Translations under genes and position numbers: made by a program | Notes under the pieces: generated by a model | Seen by the model: the letters and a program-made list of their open reading frames with translations, nothing else | Told to the model about the DNA's origin: nothing | The model's database searches: none | NCBI RefSeq assembly: GCF_907165045.1 | Contig: NZ_CAJRAU010000003.1 | Coordinates: forward strand, 923,764-987,763 | Reading direction: 5' to 3' | Length of the DNA stretch: 64,000 nucleotides | Source of the DNA: Dyadobacter linearis | Lineage (GTDB): Bacteria > Bacteroidota > Bacteroidia > Cytophagales > Spirosomataceae | Part shown: one piece after another, positions 54,332 to 62,263 of the stretch | Numbering within the stretch: the stretch's first letter is position 1 | How the letters are laid out: each line of letters opens with the position of its first letter

Positions 54332-54366
54332 GCTAATAGCTAATAGCCAACAGCTAAAAGCCAATA
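54332..54366 (+). repeat. Heptanucleotide array, opposite orientation (5 units)
   Basis: GCTAATA twice, GCCAACA, GCTAAAA, GCCAATA. It covers the stop codon of the semialdehyde dehydrogenase gene and is inverted with respect to the array at 54170-54225, so the two could pair in the mRNA across about 105 bases. Confidence 0.65.
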
Positions 54367-55835
54367 GCTCCCTTTACCACCTCATTATCCACCGTTCTCC
54401 AGATCCCCAACGGATTCGCATTTTTTAGTTCTTCGGGTAAAAATTCGTCGGGCCAGTTCTGGAAGCTGAGCGGACGGGTGAAGCGTTTGATCGCGTCGGG
54501 GCCTACTGAGGTATATTGTGCGTTGCTGGAAGACGGGACTGGGCCGCCGTGGTGCATGGATTTGCAAACTTCCACGCCGGTCGGGAAGTTATTGAAAATG
54601 ATCCTTCCGCATTTGTTCTGGATCAATGCAACCAACTCGGCATTTGCTCCCAGATCTCCCGCCGTAGCGAGTAGCGTAGCGGTTAATTGTCCGTGCAATT
54701 TTTCAGTTACTGAGAACATTTCGTCAGCAGATTTACATTTCACGATCAGTGCAAACGGACCGAAAACCTCAGTCTGTAAATCCTCATTGATCAGAAAATC
54801 AACACCGGAAACGGTAGCCACCGTAGCAGCACCTTGCCCTTCCGCAGCCTCAGCAGTCGCCACTGAAAGTACCGTCACACCCGACAAACCGATCACCTTT
54901 TCGCGATTGGTCTGGTAGCCTTTTGCAATACCTGCATTCAACATGGGCGCGGGCAGTGCTTTTGCTATTTCTTCATTTAATACATTTTCAAATTCTTCCA
55001 GAGCCGAACTTTCCACGCCTATTACCAGCCCGGGATTGGTACAAAACTGTCCCACGCCAAGTGTCAGCGAGCCTGCATATTGCTTAGCCAGCGCAGCAGC
55101 GGCTGTTTCTATTTTTTCCGGCAATAAAAAAACCGGGTTAATACTGCCCATTTCGGCAAAAACAGGAATCGGTTCCGGACGTTTGCTCGCAATTTCTACC
55201 AAAGCCAATCCGCCCCGGTTTGAACCGGTGAAACCGACTGCTTTGATCACCGGGTGACTGATCAGCGCCTGCGCCTCTTCATTGGTTTCGCAAAATATAT
55301 GAGAGAATATACCCTTTGGATATCCGCTTTTCTCCACGCCCCGACTGATCGCGTCGGCCATGAGCTGAGACGTTTTCGGATGTCCGGGATGCGCTTTCAC
55401 TACGACCGGGCAGCCTGCCGCAATCGCGCTGGCAGTATCTCCGCCGGCGGTTGAGAATGCGAAAGGAAAATTGCTTGCGCCAAAAACTGCCACCGGGCCC
55501 AATGCAACATTCGTTTTGCGGATATCCGGCTTCGGCGGCGTCCTGTCGGGATTAGCTGTATCGATACTTGCGTCGAAACTGTACCCTTTTTCAACTGCAT
55601 CCGCATAGCTTCTCCATTGAAAAATGGTCCGTCCCTTTTCGCCGGTAAGCCGGGCTTCGGGAAGGTTCGATTCAGCGCGGGCAGTTTCGATCAGTTCCGG
55701 CCCCAGGGCTTCGATCTCATCGGCAATGGTACGCATCAATTGAATGCGGCGCGCAATAGGGTATGTTTGTATTTCGACGAATGCTTCCTGCGTTTTTTGC
55801 AAAGTATTTTCTAAATTCTCCTGAAAAATGCTCAT
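54354..55835 (-). CDS. 2-oxoglutarate semialdehyde (2,5-dioxovalerate) dehydrogenase
   Basis: A 493-residue NAD(P)-dependent aldehyde dehydrogenase of the KGSADH type. The catalytic Glu228 is in FAEMGSINPVF and the nucleophile Cys265 in GQFCTNPG, with GFTGSNRGG at 201-209 for the cofactor. It oxidises 2,5-dioxopentanoate to 2-oxoglutarate, the last step of hydroxyproline and of some sugar-acid pathways. Its stop codon lies within a heptad repeat array. The other pathway genes flank it on the same strand. Confidence 0.92.
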   Translation of the reverse strand: MSIFQENLENTLQKTQEAFVEIQTYPIARRIQLMRTIADEIEALGPELIETARAESNLPEARLTGEKGRTIFQWRSYADAVEKGYSFDASIDTANPDRTPPKPDIRKTNVALGPVAVFGASNFPFAFSTAGGDTASAIAAGCPVVVKAHPGHPKTSQLMADAISRGVEKSGYPKGIFSHIFCETNEEAQALISHPVIKAVGFTGSNRGGLALVEIASKRPEPIPVFAEMGSINPVFLLPEKIETAAAALAKQYAGSLTLGVGQFCTNPGLVIGVESSALEEFENVLNEEIAKALPAPMLNAGIAKGYQTNREKVIGLSGVTVLSVATAEAAEGQGAATVATVSGVDFLINEDLQTEVFGPFALIVKCKSADEMFSVTEKLHGQLTATLLATAGDLGANAELVALIQNKCGRIIFNNFPTGVEVCKSMHHGGPVPSSSNAQYTSVGPDAIKRFTRPLSFQNWPDEFLPEELKNANPLGIWRTVDNEVVKGAIGF

Positions 55836-56086
55836 AAATTTCGTGTTAATGATGCGGGACTTTGTGCATCAGGTGACTCCTCCGGAGTCTGAATTTACTA
55901 TAAATACCGTAAATTCCAGAAACAGGGGGCCACGCTGCGGCCACATATTTCCCCGCGCCTCCTGTTCCGAATGATTGGGCATCAACCGCAGCTACAAACA
56001 ACCTTTTTGCCCCAGAGGGGCACCCTGTTTATAGAACCAACCGGTACAACCGAATGACAGGCTCCAGCGGAGCCCCCTGAAATTCA
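55836..56086. repeat. Mosaic palindromic intergenic repeat
   Basis: This 251-base gap has four GC-rich small palindromes: GACTCC-TCC-GGAGTC (55875-55889), GGCC-ACGCTGC-GGCC (55928-55942), GCCCC-AGA-GGGGC (56009-56021) and GGCTCC-AGC-GGAGCC (56060-56074). The GGGGCACCCTGTTTATAG text near the third is one I recall from dispersed repeats in Bacteroidota genomes. No gene seen. Confidence 0.6.
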
Positions 56087-57025
56087 TTATGCCAAAACCG
56101 ATTCCGTTGTTAAATTCAGATAGTCAGGCAGCACCGGCTGCGTCGCTATTGCTTGATCGATGATCGCCAATACCCTTTCTCTTTCTTCGCCTTTCAATAC
56201 CAGGCGCGGAGCGCGCACATATTCTGACCCAATACCGGCTCTTTCAGCGGCCAGTTTAATATTTTGTACCAGTTTTGGATGAATATCCAGTTCCAGAAGT
56301 GGCAGGTACCAGCGGTAGATCGCCAGTGCTTCCTTATAATATCCTGCTTTTACCAGATTAAAAATCGCTACGGTTTCTTTTGGAAATGCATCAACCAATC
56401 CGCCTACAACGCCGTCAGCACCAAGCATAACCTCTTCCATGATCAGCGTATCCACGCCACAGAAAATGCGGAAACGGTCGCCGAAACGGTTGAACAAACG
56501 CGTTACATTGCTCACATCCCTGGTCGATTCTTTGATCGCAACTATATTAGGTACTTTGGCCAGTTCTTCGAACATCGCAAGCGTTACTTCGATCTTGTAA
56601 TCCACGGGATTGTTGTAAACCATCATCGGCAAGCTCGTACTCTGCGCAATTGTCGTGAAGTAAGCAACAGTTTCATCATCATCTGCTTTATAGCGCATAG
56701 GAGGCAACACCATCAATCCGTCTGCGCCCACAGTTTCTGCTTCTTTTGCAAAGCTAACCGCCTCTGCTGTTGATTGTTCGGCAATGCAAAGCACGACCGG
56801 CATTCCCTGGGGAACCGCATTTTTGGCGTATTTCACCAGTTCCATTTTCTCAGCTCTTGTAAGCGTACTGGCTTCACCCAGCGAACCTGAGACGATCACG
56901 CCGTGGATACCTGCTTCTACCTGAGCTTCCAGGTTTTTACCAAAAAGTTCGAAATCAATTGTGTCATCTGCTTTGAATGGAGTTACCAGCGCAGGGAAAA
57001 TGCCATACCAGGATTCTTTGTTCAT
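56087..57025 (-). CDS. DapA-family 1-pyrroline-4-hydroxy-2-carboxylate deaminase
   Basis: A 312-residue class I aldolase-type enzyme of the dihydrodipicolinate synthase family. Schiff-base Lys165 is in AIKEST and Tyr137 in MVYNNP; SGSLGEASTLT carries the carboxylate-binding segment. In the hydroxyproline pathway it deaminates and dehydrates the pyrroline to 2,5-dioxopentanoate, the substrate of the next gene. First gene of the leftward cluster, preceded by a TACCTTTG box. Confidence 0.9.
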   Translation of the reverse strand: MNKESWYGIFPALVTPFKADDTIDFELFGKNLEAQVEAGIHGVIVSGSLGEASTLTRAEKMELVKYAKNAVPQGMPVVLCIAEQSTAEAVSFAKEAETVGADGLMVLPPMRYKADDDETVAYFTTIAQSTSLPMMVYNNPVDYKIEVTLAMFEELAKVPNIVAIKESTRDVSNVTRLFNRFGDRFRIFCGVDTLIMEEVMLGADGVVGGLVDAFPKETVAIFNLVKAGYYKEALAIYRWYLPLLELDIHPKLVQNIKLAAERAGIGSEYVRAPRLVLKGEERERVLAIIDQAIATQPVLPDYLNLTTESVLA

Positions 57026-57064
57026 ATCTATAATCAGGTTGAAATGCGAAGGATGATTTTATTT

Positions 57065-57072
57065 CAAAGGTA
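57065..57072 (-). promoter_or_regulatory. -7 element before the hydroxyproline cluster
   Basis: On the minus strand TACCTTTG fits TAnnTTTG exactly, 39 bases before the deaminase ATG. No TTTG at the usual upstream spacing was found, so it is only a candidate. Confidence 0.35.
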
Positions 57073-57321
57073 AAGGAATCGCCCGACCCTGCTTTCTCAT
57101 CTTTTAATCAATTATTTACCGATTTTAACTTAGAATATCAACAGACGCCGCATTTATAAATAATCCAACACCTATTCGGGATTTTCCTGCATTCGGTATC
57201 CAGCCCGGCCGAAAACAGATTTTAATCCCTATTTTTGGCACAGAAAGCAGGTATACGTTGTTGACCTGATGTACTATTTCTATATTCCTTCTAACCCGAA
57301 GACTTAACATTATCATTTACT

Positions 57322-58413
57322 ATGTCATCTTTTGAAAACAAGAGCTCTATCCGCGTACTCGTTGTCGGTTGCGGTAATATGGGCGCCTCGCATGCATTTG
57401 CTTATCAACTGCTGGACGGATTCGAGATCTGCGGTATTGTTTCAACCGGAAAAAGCAAAGAAGTATTAAATGAAAAGCTGGGCGGCGGTTACAGCCTGTT
57501 CAGCGATTACGATGCGGCACTTGCGGAAACAAAACCGGACGCTGTTTGTATCTCCACTTACCCCGATACCCACGAAGATTTTGCGATCAAGGCATTGAAT
57601 GCCGGCGCGCACGTATTTATTGAAAAACCACTTGCTGATAGCGTAGAAGGTGCCAAGCGGGTTGTTGAAGCTGCGAAAGCTGCCGGCAAAAAAGTAGTAG
57701 TAGGTTACATTCTCCGCGTTCACCCGTCGTGGGAACGCTTTGTGGCAGAGGCGCAAAACCTGGGCAAACCGCTGGTTATGCGTATGAACCTCAACCAGCA
57801 GAGCCACGGATATATGTGGGGCGTGCACCGTAACCTGATGAAAAGCCTGAGCCCGATCGTGGATTGCGGCGTACATTATATAGATGTAATGTGCCAGATG
57901 ACGCGCTCGACGCCACTTCGCGTGAATGCGATCGGTGCGAGAATGACAGAAGATATTCCTGCGGGAAACTATAACTACGGCCAGCTGCAAATCTGGTTTG
58001 AAGATGGTTCGGTAGGCTGGTACGAAGCTGGCTGGGGACCGATGATCAGTGAAACTGCATTCTTTGTAAAAGATGTGATCGGGCCGAAAGGATCTGCTTC
58101 TATTGTTGCAAAAGACGCGGGTGGAAGTGGAAAATCTTCTTCCGTGGAAGCACATACCAAAACCGAATCGATCCGCATTCACCACGCGGAACTGAACGAT
58201 AAGGATGAATTTGCAAAAGAAGATACCTGGATCAATCTCGAAGACGAGCCGGATCACCAGGAGCTTTGCAACCGCGAGCAGCGCTATTTCCTGAAAGCGA
58301 TCACAGAAAACCTCGATCTGACAGACCATTTGGAAGACGCAGTAAGAAGTCTGCAAATCGCTTTTGCTTGTGACGAATCGGTGCGGACAGGACGGACTGT
58401 GGATTTGGTATAA
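57322..58413 (+). CDS. Gfo/Idh/MocA oxidoreductase
   Basis: A 363-residue cytoplasmic oxidoreductase: Rossmann motif VVGCGNMGASH near residue 14, catalytic motif FIEKPLADS (about 97-105) and DCGVHYIDVM with the conserved His. It may act on an inositol-like or amino-sugar compound; substrate unknown. Divergent from the hydroxyproline cluster and ended by a strong terminator. Confidence 0.88.
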   Translation: MSSFENKSSIRVLVVGCGNMGASHAFAYQLLDGFEICGIVSTGKSKEVLNEKLGGGYSLFSDYDAALAETKPDAVCISTYPDTHEDFAIKALNAGAHVFIEKPLADSVEGAKRVVEAAKAAGKKVVVGYILRVHPSWERFVAEAQNLGKPLVMRMNLNQQSHGYMWGVHRNLMKSLSPIVDCGVHYIDVMCQMTRSTPLRVNAIGARMTEDIPAGNYNYGQLQIWFEDGSVGWYEAGWGPMISETAFFVKDVIGPKGSASIVAKDAGGSGKSSSVEAHTKTESIRIHHAELNDKDEFAKEDTWINLEDEPDHQELCNREQRYFLKAITENLDLTDHLEDAVRSLQIAFACDESVRTGRTVDLV

Positions 58414-58481
58414 AAAATCCTGCTGGTTCTGCTTACGGGGAGTTGATACTTTTTTAGCAGAAACTGACTTAAAATAAATCG

Positions 58482-58520
58482 AAAGGCCACTTCGCTTAAT
58501 AGTAGCGAAGTGGCCTTTTT
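58482..58520 (+). terminator. Strong Rho-independent terminator
   Basis: AAAGGCCACTTCGCT pairs perfectly with AGCGAAGTGGCCTTT around TAATAGT, followed by a T-run, 68 bases after the stop codon. Confidence 0.93.
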
Positions 58521-58585
58521 ATTGATTATAGGTTACATAACTTATTGAAATCAAGTATAGTTACAGTAGCTTTAAGCTGAAATTA

Positions 58586-58599
58586 TGCAAACGTTTGCA
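58586..58599. promoter_or_regulatory. LacI/GalR-type operator
   Basis: TGCAAACGTTTGCA is a perfect 14-bp palindrome with the central CG and flanking TG/CA typical of LacI-family sites. It lies about 400 bases before the SusC start. The matching regulator is not in the window. Confidence 0.6.
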
Positions 58600-58889
58600 C
58601 AAATATTTATGTTTTAAAAGTCCGTTTTCTAGGAAGTTTATTGCTAAATATTATAATATTGCAACGCATTTTTAAGACTTTATAAAAATACCCTACTGGC
58701 ACCACAATTTCACAGGACGATCAAGCGGAAGATTCTTAGTATCCCCATCGTTCATCACCTTCGGTAAAAAATTGAGTACCAATGCCCGTATCACAATAAC
58801 ATATTGAACGCGGCAGTCAAAGAGATCTAAACAGATTAAATGAAGAAACACGAAAACCTTTCCCGAAAAAAAATGTAATAAATTAAATA

Positions 58890-58921
58890 TTTGATATAAT
58901 TATAATCTCATCGTAAACTTC
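58890..58921 (+). promoter_or_regulatory. Possible promoter of the second SusC/SusD operon
   Basis: TTTG at 58890-58893 is followed after 20 bases by TAAACTTC, a partial fit to TAnnTTTG. Spacing suits Bacteroidota promoters; the -7 match is imperfect. Confidence 0.3.
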
Positions 58922-59001
58922 AACCTAACCAGTCAACTATGATTAAAGAATAATGCAAACTACGACCAATCACTTATGAGAAACGTTTAACTAACCTTTA
59001 A

Positions 59002-62000
59002 ATGAAAAATACCGATACTAAACAATGGATGCTCCGTATGAGGGGTTTCCGAAATTCACTAGTACTTCTGCCGGCGCTTTCGTGTTCCGTAGTTGCCTTT
59101 GCAGGGGTAGCAGCCGACGCTAACGCGTCAACCGTGATCCGGATTGATAAGACGATCAAAGGAAAAATTACTGATAAAGAAAATGGCGAAGGTCTTCCCG
59201 GCGTAAACGTGGTAATAAAAGGTACCAGCACAGGTACTACCAGCGATGGAACCGGTAACTACACCCTTCAGGTGCCTGATAACGGCGGTACACTGGTTTT
59301 CAGCTTTGTTGGATATGTAGGTCAGGAAGTTGAAATAGGCAACCGTACTACAATCGACCTGGCAATGGAATCCGACTCAAAAGCATTGAGCGAAGTTGTC
59401 GTAATCGGTTATGGTACTGCTAAAAAGTCCGATTTGACAGGATCAGTAGGTTCTGTGAAGGAAGAACAATTGAGAGAAAGACCAGCACCTTCATTGAACC
59501 AGGCGCTGCAAGGTAAGATCTCGGGTGTGCAGGTGAACGTAAACTCGGGTCGCCCGGGCGGTCGCTCCAACGTACGTATCCGCGGTTTTAGCTCTATTAA
59601 CTCTTCCAATAACCCATTATATGTGGTGGATGGAGTGATGTTGCCGCAGGGTAACCAAAATCAGCAGAGCCAGGCGATCGACTTTATTAATCCAAATGAT
59701 ATCGTATCTGTTGAGGTTTTGAAAGATGCATCTTCTACTGCGATCTACGGAGCAAGAGGCGCGAATGGTGTGATCATGATCACGACCAGAAGAGGTAAAT
59801 CCGGCGAAGGCGTAATCAGTTACGGTCTCGACCTGAGCGTACCGACTGCCGGACCGAAAAAAGCAAAGGTTCTGAATGCCAAAGAATACATGGCGGTGGA
59901 AGACCTTGCATACAAAAACATGGAGAAATTTGACAAAGCTGGTTGGGATGCAGGTAAATACAAAACCCACGATCCGCTTGTGCGCCGCGCACAGCTGGCT
60001 ACTGCTCACCCGGACGTTTTCACAAAGAATGCAGACGGAACATTTTCTCCAAACTATGACACTGACTGGTTTGAAGAATCAACACAACACCGCGTATCTC
60101 AAAACCATCAGCTGGGTTTCAGCGGCGGTAATGAAAGAACTACCTACTCGCTGTCACTTAACTACCGTGATGACCAGGGTTTGATCAAAACATCTTACCT
60201 GAAACGTTATTCGACCCGTTTCAGCCTTGATGATCAGGTTAAAAAATGGCTTCGCATTGGTGGTACCCTGAGCTATAACAACCAGGCTGAAAACCTTGTC
60301 GACATTAACGATGCGGTTCCACGCCAGATGGTGGAGGATTTTCCTTTCCTTCCTGTTAAATACCCTGACGGAACATTCGCTAACAACCGCGATTATCCTG
60401 GTGCGGAAGGTGCATTCAGCTCGGTTCACCGTTTGAACGGACGCCGGTACAACCTGAATACGCAAACTACATTAGGTAGCCTTTACGGAAACGTTACCCT
60501 TGCAAAAGGTCTTGAATTCCGCTCTGTATTGGGTGTTAATATCATCGGCCAGGAAGTAAACCAGTCTCAGACGCGTACATTGACGCCGAATGAATTGGGA
60601 ACAGCAAGAAAAGAGAACAGAAAAGAGATTTTCTGGTCGTGGGAAAATTTGCTTACCTACAACAAAACGTTTGGAATCCACTCCATTAATCTGCTTGGAG
60701 GTATTTCATGGCAGGAAACCAATATCTCAACAACCGCTATTGGTTCGCAGAACTTCGCAACCGATTACTTTGGTTTCGATAACCTAGGCGCAGGTGCAGT
60801 TCTTCCATCTTCTAACCCGTACCTTTCAGGAGCTTCCCGTTTTGCGTTTAACTCTTACTTCGGGCGTGCTAACTATACGTTGCTTGAAAAATATCTTTTC
60901 ACAGTAACAGGCCGCGCGGATGGTTCTTCCAAATTCGGGGATAACCACAAGTTTGCATTCTTCCCATCTGCTGCATTCGCATGGAAAGTATCTGACGAAG
61001 AATTCCTGAAAGGGAACACGCTGATTTCAAGCTTGAAACTTCGTACCAGCTATGGTTTGACAGGTAACTCGGAGATTCCTCCTTACTCGTCACTTCCTTT
61101 GCTGAGATCTAACTATGCAACTGTTTATGGCGACACCCGTATCGGTGGAACCGGTATCAACAGGCTGGCTAACAATGATTTGAGATGGGAAAAAACGGCT
61201 CAGACCGACGGTGGTCTTGAAATCAGTTTCCTGAAAGGCAGAATCTCTTTCGAAGCTGACTACTACTATCGTAAAACAACCGACATGCTTCTGGATGCAC
61301 CAGTTCCACGTACAAGCGGTTATGCTGTGATCAGGAAGAACATCGGTTCTATGGAAAACAAAGGTTTCGAGTTTGCTTTGAACACGGTTAACTTCGAGAG
61401 AGCTAATTTCTCCTGGAATACCAACTTCAATATCTCATTCAACAGAAACAAAGTGTTGTCGCTGGCTACACCGGCAGATATCTTCGGAGTGGGTGGTCCT
61501 TCTATCACCAACCAAACCAGCATCCTGCGTATCGGAGAGCCTGTTGGTGCATTCTGGGGACTTACCCGTCTGGGAACATGGAGCGAAGCTGAAAGAGACG
61601 AAGCTGCTAAATTCACCAGCTACCGTGGTAACCTGCAAATGCTGCCAGGTGACGTGAAGTACAAAGATTTGAACGGAGATTACAAGATCACCGATGCTGA
61701 CCGCGCGATTATCGGAAACGGTAGTCCAAAAGGATGGGGAACACTTTCTAACTCCCTGCGTTTCGGAAACTTCGATATGACACTTGACCTTCAATTCTCG
61801 TACGGAAATGACCTGATGGACATGAACCTTCACGCAAGCGAAGACCGTCAGGCACTTGCTAACAGCTACGCGACTGTATTGGATGCGTGGACACCGGAAA
61901 ACCAGAACACAATGGTAGCCCAGATCCGTGATACAAAAGCTGGTTACGTGACAAACGTAGATACCCGCTGGATCTTCGACGGCTCGTTCCTGCGCGGACG

Positions 62001-62238
62001 TAACCTGTTGCTTGGTTATAACTTCCCGTCTGAACTTACAAGCAAGTTGAAAATGAGCAAACTGAGACTTTATGTATCTGCTCAAAACTTCTTCATACTT
62101 AGCAAATACCCACACGGCGATCCGGAACAAACGCCGATCCGTGGTGGAGACGCAGACAACGTATTCTCGCAAGGGATGATCTGGCACAGCTATCCAAGAC
62201 CGACCACTTACATGGGAGGTATTCAGGTAACATTCTAA
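59002..62238 (+). CDS. SusC/RagA-type TonB-linked outer membrane transporter
   Basis: A 1078-residue SusC-like protein with an N-terminal signal segment (about 17-42), CarboxypepD_reg-like domain (about 52-130, IKGKITDKENGEGLPGVNVV), LSEVVVIGYGTAKKSDLTGS, and a plug with DASSTAIYGARGANGVIMIT. The barrel ends IQVTF. It starts after a long leader region with a LacI-type operator and is followed 25 bases later by its SusD partner. Substrate unknown; the operator suggests a sugar inducer. Confidence 0.94.
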   Translation: MKNTDTKQWMLRMRGFRNSLVLLPALSCSVVAFAGVAADANASTVIRIDKTIKGKITDKENGEGLPGVNVVIKGTSTGTTSDGTGNYTLQVPDNGGTLVFSFVGYVGQEVEIGNRTTIDLAMESDSKALSEVVVIGYGTAKKSDLTGSVGSVKEEQLRERPAPSLNQALQGKISGVQVNVNSGRPGGRSNVRIRGFSSINSSNNPLYVVDGVMLPQGNQNQQSQAIDFINPNDIVSVEVLKDASSTAIYGARGANGVIMITTRRGKSGEGVISYGLDLSVPTAGPKKAKVLNAKEYMAVEDLAYKNMEKFDKAGWDAGKYKTHDPLVRRAQLATAHPDVFTKNADGTFSPNYDTDWFEESTQHRVSQNHQLGFSGGNERTTYSLSLNYRDDQGLIKTSYLKRYSTRFSLDDQVKKWLRIGGTLSYNNQAENLVDINDAVPRQMVEDFPFLPVKYPDGTFANNRDYPGAEGAFSSVHRLNGRRYNLNTQTTLGSLYGNVTLAKGLEFRSVLGVNIIGQEVNQSQTRTLTPNELGTARKENRKEIFWSWENLLTYNKTFGIHSINLLGGISWQETNISTTAIGSQNFATDYFGFDNLGAGAVLPSSNPYLSGASRFAFNSYFGRANYTLLEKYLFTVTGRADGSSKFGDNHKFAFFPSAAFAWKVSDEEFLKGNTLISSLKLRTSYGLTGNSEIPPYSSLPLLRSNYATVYGDTRIGGTGINRLANNDLRWEKTAQTDGGLEISFLKGRISFEADYYYRKTTDMLLDAPVPRTSGYAVIRKNIGSMENKGFEFALNTVNFERANFSWNTNFNISFNRNKVLSLATPADIFGVGGPSITNQTSILRIGEPVGAFWGLTRLGTWSEAERDEAAKFTSYRGNLQMLPGDVKYKDLNGDYKITDADRAIIGNGSPKGWGTLSNSLRFGNFDMTLDLQFSYGNDLMDMNLHASEDRQALANSYATVLDAWTPENQNTMVAQIRDTKAGYVTNVDTRWIFDGSFLRGRNLLLGYNFPSELTSKLKMSKLRLYVSAQNFFILSKYPHGDPEQTPIRGGDADNVFSQGMIWHSYPRPTTYMGGIQVTF

Positions 62239-62263
62239 CAACCAGATATCAGGATTATCAAAA

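Larger units (their letters stand above)
58521..59001. other. Long regulatory region before the second SusC/SusD operon
   Basis: 481 AT-rich bases with no gene I can support on either strand. They hold a LacI-type operator at 58586-58599 and a possible promoter at 58890-58921, leaving a leader of about 80 bases before the SusC ATG. Confidence 0.55.

Noticed and set aside
54170..54366. CRISPR array
   Set aside because: The repeats are 7-mers in direct tandem with no spacers, and no cas genes are nearby.
57466..58356. 296-codon minus-strand frame across the Gfo/Idh gene
   Set aside because: Opposite the intact EKP-type oxidoreductase; Cys/Phe/His-rich shadow translation.
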